A program made the position numbers and the translations under genes. Shown here one piece after another: positions 4,539-8,741 of a DNA stretch of 8,741 nucleotides (the stretch's first letter is position 1; every line of letters starts with the position of its first letter). The stretch comes from Phycisphaerae bacterium (GTDB lineage: Bacteria; Planctomycetota; Phycisphaerae; UBA1845): the NCBI GenBank assembly GCA_029260155.1, contig JAJDDU010000530.1, positions 1 through 8,741 of the forward strand. The letters run 5' to 3'. The notes under the pieces were generated by a model. It had not been told where the DNA came from, did no database searches, and saw only the letters and a program-made list of their open reading frames with translations.

Positions 4539-6659
4539 TCAACGCGGCGACTCACGCACGCTTTGCAACAAGTAATCCAGCCGCATTTTGGGCTCGGGGT
4601 CATCCGGGGCAAGTTCTACCGCGCGCTCGAAGTATTGGATGGCCTCACTGATCCGCCCTGCGCCGGCGTTCGCGAGACCGAGCTCCGTCTGTGTGTCCGC
4701 GTCGTTGGGCGACAGCTCGTCGGCCCGCTGAAGATGCTCGATGGCTTCGTCGAAGCGGCCCATGCGTCCCAACAATCCACCGAGATTATAGTAAGCCTCG
4801 AAACTTTCCGGTTCCAGGTGAATGCACGTGCGATACTGCTCCACCGCCTCCGCCGCTCGATTTGCACCGACCAGCCAACCCGCCATCCGAAAATGGTCCA
4901 TCGCCGTCGGCGTGCGCAGGCGGAGGGCCTCCTCAGTCGCTTCGATGGCTTGCTCCCATTTCCCCTGGGCAGCGGCAGCGCTAGCCAACTCCTCGTAGAG
5001 ATGCGGCCGATCCGGCGCGAGCGCGATCGCCGCACGGATAAACCCCTCCGCGCGGTCGGGCTGATTTTTCAATGCGCACAACCGGGACAATCCCAGCTTG
5101 GCGTCAACCGTGTCGATATTGCTCGCTTCGTCCCAGCGCCCCTGGCGCGCGAGGATCTTCGCCAAGTCGGTCCTCAGTGGATCGGGGTCGCGCGCAGCGG
5201 CGATGCCTTCGCGAATACATCGCTCCGCCGCCGCATCGTCGCCGTCCAGCAGGTGCAGCCAGGTCAATCCGCGTTTGATCTCGACCGTGTCCACCAAGCC
5301 CCAGCGGTCCGCGATTAGGAACGAGCGCATCGCGCTCTTCGCCTTGGCGAAGTGGCCGTCGGAGTACTCCTTCGATTGCCAATCACCGGAGAGGAAGTCG
5401 GCCTCGGAGACCTCGGTCTCATTCAAGTGGTATCGACCCCACGCGCGATGCCACTGCACGAACCCGCTGTGAACCGAAAAGACTAGCCACAAGGAAGTTA
5501 AGACCGCGAACACCCAACCACTACGCCCAACCTTGCCCGCAGTCTTGATCCGCAGGTTTTGCAACCGCACCGTCGGATCCCGCAACAGACGGTACAGCTT
5601 CAGTGCAGCGTACGCTGTCATCCCGGCCAAACACACGGTCAACAGAAGCGGCGGGCCATCATACAGCCCGCGAATTGCCAGCGTCGATCCCACAAACAGC
5701 AGCCCGAGCACGACCTCCTCGGCAAGCGTGAAATCGTGGCGCCTCGACGGCACGCTGTCCGCCGGCGTGCGTTTCAACAAACCCGGCCGCCCGATACCGA
5801 ACCGCAACGCGTTGGTCGGACACACGCTGACGCAATCGAGGCATTTCATGCAGCCCGGGTCCACCACCATCCCGTACAGCTTGACCTCTTCGTGGACGCG
5901 GACGTTGGACGTGCAGGTGGCCGTGCAATGGCCGCACTGGGCACAATCGTCATTGACCAGAATCTTGCCGATCGACACGTTGTCCAACAATCCGAAGAAG
6001 CCACCATACGGGCAGGCGTACGTACAAAACCCCTTCGCTCCCAACACGTACACCACCGCGAACCCGCACACGAGCACCGTCAGTACCGCGAACACCGGCC
6101 CTGGAAACGTCCGCCAGAAATCCTCCGTCAACATGTGGTTGCTGAATCCCGCAAACGCGTGCTCCGGTGGGAACACCAGGCGCTTGACCGACGGATACAC
6201 GAACATGTACAGCGCCAACCCCAACGGCACGAACACCAACAGTCGCGAGCGGAACGGTCGGGGCCGAATCTTCATCTTCTTCATGATCCAGCCGCACAGA
6301 TCCTGATAGGCGACCAAGTGGCATGCCCATCCGCACATGAACCGGCCGAACACGAGCGTCAGGAGCAACGCCGCCGCGAAGAAGACGAATCCTGCATTGA
6401 GTTCCCCAAGTTCCAGCGAGTACATCGTCTCAGAGGGCTCCACCGGTGACAGCGTGCTGCCGGCCACGAGGTAGTGGGCGAAATGCGCGATCATCACCAC
6501 GTGAACGCCGATCAGCGCCGCTGCCCGGCGAGGCCCCATTTTGGAGGTCTTGGTTCTGGGCGGCGGGAGTCCGTCAACAACCGGCAACGAGAGTCCGGCG
6601 CCGGACGGGGCGGCCGAGCATCGAATCTTGGATTCTGGTTGTTCTTCGGCGGCACTCAT
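4539..6659 (-). CDS. Multi-pass membrane 4Fe-4S protein (NapH/CcoG/NosR-like core) fused to C-terminal TPR domain
   Basis: This is a 706-residue integral membrane redox protein. Seven hydrophobic helices lie near residues 46-66, 88-108, 139-157, 188-207, 313-330, 337-358 and 381-402. CGWAC (109-113) and CTYACP (212-217) sit at helix ends, as in NapH/NosR/CcoG-type polyferredoxins. Two ferredoxin motifs follow: CAQCGHCTATC (239-249) and CMKCLDCVSVCP (270-281). Four clear TPRs occupy about 552-689, with more diverged helical repeats before them. If the N-terminus is cytoplasmic, the Fe-S clusters face the cytoplasm and the TPR domain faces the periplasm. Electron transfer through the membrane is likely; donor and acceptor are unknown. 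The ATG at 6659 is chosen; an in-frame TTG at 6674 would add five residues. Neither has a strong Shine-Dalgarno. His114 replaces the usual Pro after CGWAC, and Thr-Ser replaces Pro after the first cluster. fbp follows on the same strand. Confidence 0.85.
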   Translation of the reverse strand: MSAAEEQPESKIRCSAAPSGAGLSLPVVDGLPPPRTKTSKMGPRRAAALIGVHVVMIAHFAHYLVAGSTLSPVEPSETMYSLELGELNAGFVFFAAALLLTLVFGRFMCGWACHLVAYQDLCGWIMKKMKIRPRPFRSRLLVFVPLGLALYMFVYPSVKRLVFPPEHAFAGFSNHMLTEDFWRTFPGPVFAVLTVLVCGFAVVYVLGAKGFCTYACPYGGFFGLLDNVSIGKILVNDDCAQCGHCTATCTSNVRVHEEVKLYGMVVDPGCMKCLDCVSVCPTNALRFGIGRPGLLKRTPADSVPSRRHDFTLAEEVVLGLLFVGSTLAIRGLYDGPPLLLTVCLAGMTAYAALKLYRLLRDPTVRLQNLRIKTAGKVGRSGWVFAVLTSLWLVFSVHSGFVQWHRAWGRYHLNETEVSEADFLSGDWQSKEYSDGHFAKAKSAMRSFLIADRWGLVDTVEIKRGLTWLHLLDGDDAAAERCIREGIAAARDPDPLRTDLAKILARQGRWDEASNIDTVDAKLGLSRLCALKNQPDRAEGFIRAAIALAPDRPHLYEELASAAAAQGKWEQAIEATEEALRLRTPTAMDHFRMAGWLVGANRAAEAVEQYRTCIHLEPESFEAYYNLGGLLGRMGRFDEAIEHLQRADELSPNDADTQTELGLANAGAGRISEAIQYFERAVELAPDDPEPKMRLDYLLQSVRESPR

Positions 6660-6866
6660 GATCCGAAACCACAACAGACGGACGGACCCTTGATTCAGTC
6701 TTCCCAGGTTCTACGTTGCTTCGCTGACCCGATTCACGATTCTCACTCGAATCATACACGAGTCCATGATATTGTAGAGGCACGGCAGAGCGAAATTCGC
6801 CCGAAGCTACGGGCACCCGAAAAACCGTACTGGAAAACCGGTGGACATGCTTGCCAGGCGCGTACT
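6660..6866. promoter_or_regulatory. Divergent intergenic region, relatively AT-rich
   Basis: This 207-bp spacer separates the leftward polyferredoxin-TPR gene from the rightward PPDK-like gene. It is visibly more AT-rich than its flanks and holds several GATTC/GAATC words: GATTC at 6693-6697, 6731-6735 and 6738-6742, and GAATC at 6749-6753. GATTC-TCACTC-GAATC (6738-6753) is a small interrupted palindrome that overlaps the minus-strand -10 candidate, so it could be an operator. No convincing plus-strand promoter was found; TATTGT (6770-6775) is a weak -10 candidate. Confidence 0.45.
6751..6778 (-). promoter_or_regulatory. Candidate sigma70-type promoter for the polyferredoxin-TPR gene
   Basis: On the minus strand, TCTACA (4 of 6 to TTGACA) is followed by a 16-nt spacer and TATGAT (5 of 6 to TATAAT). 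It would give a leader of about 80-85 nt before the ATG at 6659. It is the best promoter-like match I found in the window, though still only a consensus match. Confidence 0.35.
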
Positions 6867-8741
6867 ATGAACCAGAAAGCACCTGAATCCGTCGGAGAAT
6901 GCCTGGACCGCCTGCTCGCCGCCCATCCGCAGATGGTCGGGCGCATCTATCGCCAACTCCTGATCTACTTGCACACGCGCAACGTCGTCACCATGGGCGA
7001 CATCACCGACCAAGCTCGGGCACGCACCGGCCGCTCACCGGGGCGCATCGCTGAGACGCCCAACGAGCCGACGGCCGAGCGTTTTGACGAAGAAGAAAGC
7101 GAAGCCGTGCACGCCCTCACATACGAGTACGCCTGCGATCACCTCGATCGCGGAGAAATCATCGAAGTCGTCAACTTCGTCCTTAAACGCGAGGAAGCCC
7201 AGAATCTCGCCGACATCGCCAGTCTGCCGACCGTGTCGTTTCGCGTGCTCAGCGAACGACTCCGCCGTTTTTGCGCCCTGCCCCTCGGCGAGATGCATCT
7301 CGATGCGTCAGAGTTGTTCGGTGTTCGCGTTGCGCTGGCGCGACACTTCATCAGTGACGATCTGACGTTTCTTGGTTTCGCCAAGAAATTCCTGCGCGTT
7401 CGCGACCACGAAGATCTCACGCGGCGCAGCATCGGCGGGGATGCGCGTATGGGGCGCATCGGTGGCAAAGCCGGCGGGATGCTGCTGGCCCACCGCATCA
7501 TCGAAGATGCCGGGCTCGACGCCGGAGATGATTTGCCCGTCGCCATTCCGGATTCCTACTACATCCGCAGCGACGTCATCGAGCAGTTTCTCGAACTCAA
7601 CGGCCTGCGCTCGTACCACAACCAGAAATACAAAGACATCGAGGACATCCGCAACGAGTACCCGTTGATCCGGGGCGTGTTTCGCAATTCCGCATTTCCC
7701 GTCGAGGTTGTCCAGCACCTGCGCGCACTGCTCGAACAACTCGATGGAACGCCGCTGATTGTGCGTTCCAGCAGCCTGCTCGAGGATCGTCTGACATCAG
7801 CCTTCAGCGGGAAGTACGCCAGCATATTCGTCCCCAATCAGGGAGACCTCGAAACACGTTTGCGCGGCTTGCTCGGTGCCATCGGCGAAGTCTACGCAAG
7901 CACCCTCGCAGCCGACCCCATTCTCTATCGACGCAAGCACAATCTGCTCGATTACGATGAAGAGATGGCCATCCTCATTCAGCGGGTCATCGGCAATCGG
8001 TTCGGCAAGTACTTTCTGCCGGCGTTCGCGGGTGTCGCCTTCTCACGAAACGAATACCGTTGGTCGCCACGAATGCGCCGCGAAGACGGCTTTATGAGGC
8101 TGGTGATGGGTCTCGGCACGCGCGCGGTGGACCGCGTCGGCGGAGACTACGCGCGGATGGTCGCGTTGGGCGCTCCCACGGTCCGACCCCACTCCGGCAC
8201 GACGGAAACACAGAAGTACTCGCAGCGGACCATCGATGTGATCAATCTCGAGAAAGACCGCTTCGATTCCATCACCCTCGAGCAGTTGATGGCAGAGAGC
8301 AGTCGGTTTCCCATGATCGACAAAATCGTTTCCTGCCGGCGCGATGGGGAACTGTACACGCCGCCCGGAACCATCGTGGATGCTTCCCCAGCCGACATGT
8401 TCGTGACCTTCGACAAGCTGCTCAAGGACACGCCTTTCGCGTCGCGCGTGCAGAAGATACTCCAGGAGCTTGAGAGTTCCATGGGGCATCCGGTGGACGT
8501 CGAGTTCGTCTGCGATGGCGAACGCTTCTACATGGTGCAGTGTCGCGCACAACAACATTCCGGGGAATCCACACAGGTCGTCATCCCTGAGAATATCCCA
8601 ACCCAGCGCGTCGTCTTCACCGCCCAGAAATTCGTGCGCGCTGCCATGGTGCGATCCATTGAGTACGTCGTCTACGTGAGTTCCGACGCCTACCGGGACA
8701 TCCCCACCAACGAGCAACGGATCACCACCGCCCGCGTCATC
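6867..8741 (+). CDS. PEP synthase/PPDK-like protein with N-terminal extension (PPDK_N ATP-grasp), 3' end outside window
   Basis: 625 codons are open to the right edge with no stop, so the gene is partial. Residues from about 190 to 562 match the PPDK_N ATP-binding domain of PEP synthase and pyruvate phosphate dikinase. A Gly-rich IGGKAGGM (198-205) is followed by IVRSSSLLEDRLTSAFSGKY (298-317), where Arg300 fits the conserved phosphate-contacting Arg. VEFVCDGERFYMVQCRAQ (545-562) has Glu546 and Gln558 at the places of the metal and nucleotide residues E323 and Q335 of PPDK. Residues 1-190 are helical, with no domain I can name. The swivelling phosphohistidine domain and the PEP/pyruvate barrel, if present, lie beyond the window, so true PEP synthase activity is unproven. 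The ATG at 6867 has only a weak AGG 8 nt upstream. The gene is divergent from the polyferredoxin-TPR gene, and the nearby fbp would suit a gluconeogenic role. Confidence 0.85.
   Translation, partial: MNQKAPESVGECLDRLLAAHPQMVGRIYRQLLIYLHTRNVVTMGDITDQARARTGRSPGRIAETPNEPTAERFDEEESEAVHALTYEYACDHLDRGEIIEVVNFVLKREEAQNLADIASLPTVSFRVLSERLRRFCALPLGEMHLDASELFGVRVALARHFISDDLTFLGFAKKFLRVRDHEDLTRRSIGGDARMGRIGGKAGGMLLAHRIIEDAGLDAGDDLPVAIPDSYYIRSDVIEQFLELNGLRSYHNQKYKDIEDIRNEYPLIRGVFRNSAFPVEVVQHLRALLEQLDGTPLIVRSSSLLEDRLTSAFSGKYASIFVPNQGDLETRLRGLLGAIGEVYASTLAADPILYRRKHNLLDYDEEMAILIQRVIGNRFGKYFLPAFAGVAFSRNEYRWSPRMRREDGFMRLVMGLGTRAVDRVGGDYARMVALGAPTVRPHSGTTETQKYSQRTIDVINLEKDRFDSITLEQLMAESSRFPMIDKIVSCRRDGELYTPPGTIVDASPADMFVTFDKLLKDTPFASRVQKILQELESSMGHPVDVEFVCDGERFYMVQCRAQQHSGESTQVVIPENIPTQRVVFTAQKFVRAAMVRSIEYVVYVSSDAYRDIPTNEQRITTARVI

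Noticed and set aside
5559..6449. A 296-codon open frame on the plus strand
   Set aside because: It is antisense to the Fe-S core of the polyferredoxin-TPR gene. The translation is rich in His, Gln and Arg with no recognisable fold.
8043..8717. A 224-codon open frame on the minus strand
   Set aside because: It is antisense to the ATP-grasp domain of the PPDK-like gene, whose motifs are unmistakable. No start signal or family match was seen.

Overview
The window is GC-rich and gene-dense and reads as ordinary bacterial chromosome. Several features suggest a planctomycete-like organism or a relative: a long PPDK_N-type protein with an unfamiliar helical N-terminus, a membrane polyferredoxin fused to TPR repeats, a small secreted protein with a Cys-Gly/hydrophobic/Arg tail, and a short inverted intergenic element built on GTAGCGTCCG. 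This placement is inference from gene style, not from a phylogenetic marker.

Layout, left to right. On the minus strand (bases 1-2154) lies etfB-etfA-EMO-like, transcribed leftward. It encodes the two electron-transfer flavoprotein subunits, followed by the first 108 residues of a membrane protein resembling ETF:(mena)quinone oxidoreductases of the NarI/HdrD-fusion type, cut by the window edge. Upstream on the same strand is a small acylphosphatase gene (2342-2617). On the plus strand (2753-3322) is a small secreted, Cys-containing protein of unknown function. A nested hairpin/inverted repeat (3348-3430) separates it from the convergent minus-strand gene for class I fructose-1,6-bisphosphatase (3448-4455). 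Upstream of fbp on the same strand is a 706-residue multi-pass 4Fe-4S protein with a C-terminal TPR domain (4539-6659). A 207-bp divergent spacer follows, and then a plus-strand PEP-synthase/PPDK ATP-grasp-like protein starts at 6867 and runs off the right edge.

Functionally, the left part is a pathway from acyl-CoA dehydrogenase-type donors to the quinone pool: ETF accepts electrons and the membrane Fe-S protein passes them to quinone. The right part has a gluconeogenic flavour (FBPase plus a PEP-synthase-like protein), with a membrane redox protein of unknown partner between them. No RNA gene, CRISPR array, transposase or phage gene was seen. No stretch over 300 bp lacks a gene. Nothing here is clearly a new multi-gene system; the least explained items are the polyferredoxin-TPR fusion, the N-terminal domain of the PPDK-like protein, the secreted protein's tail, and unusual substitutions in cofactor motifs of both ETF subunits.
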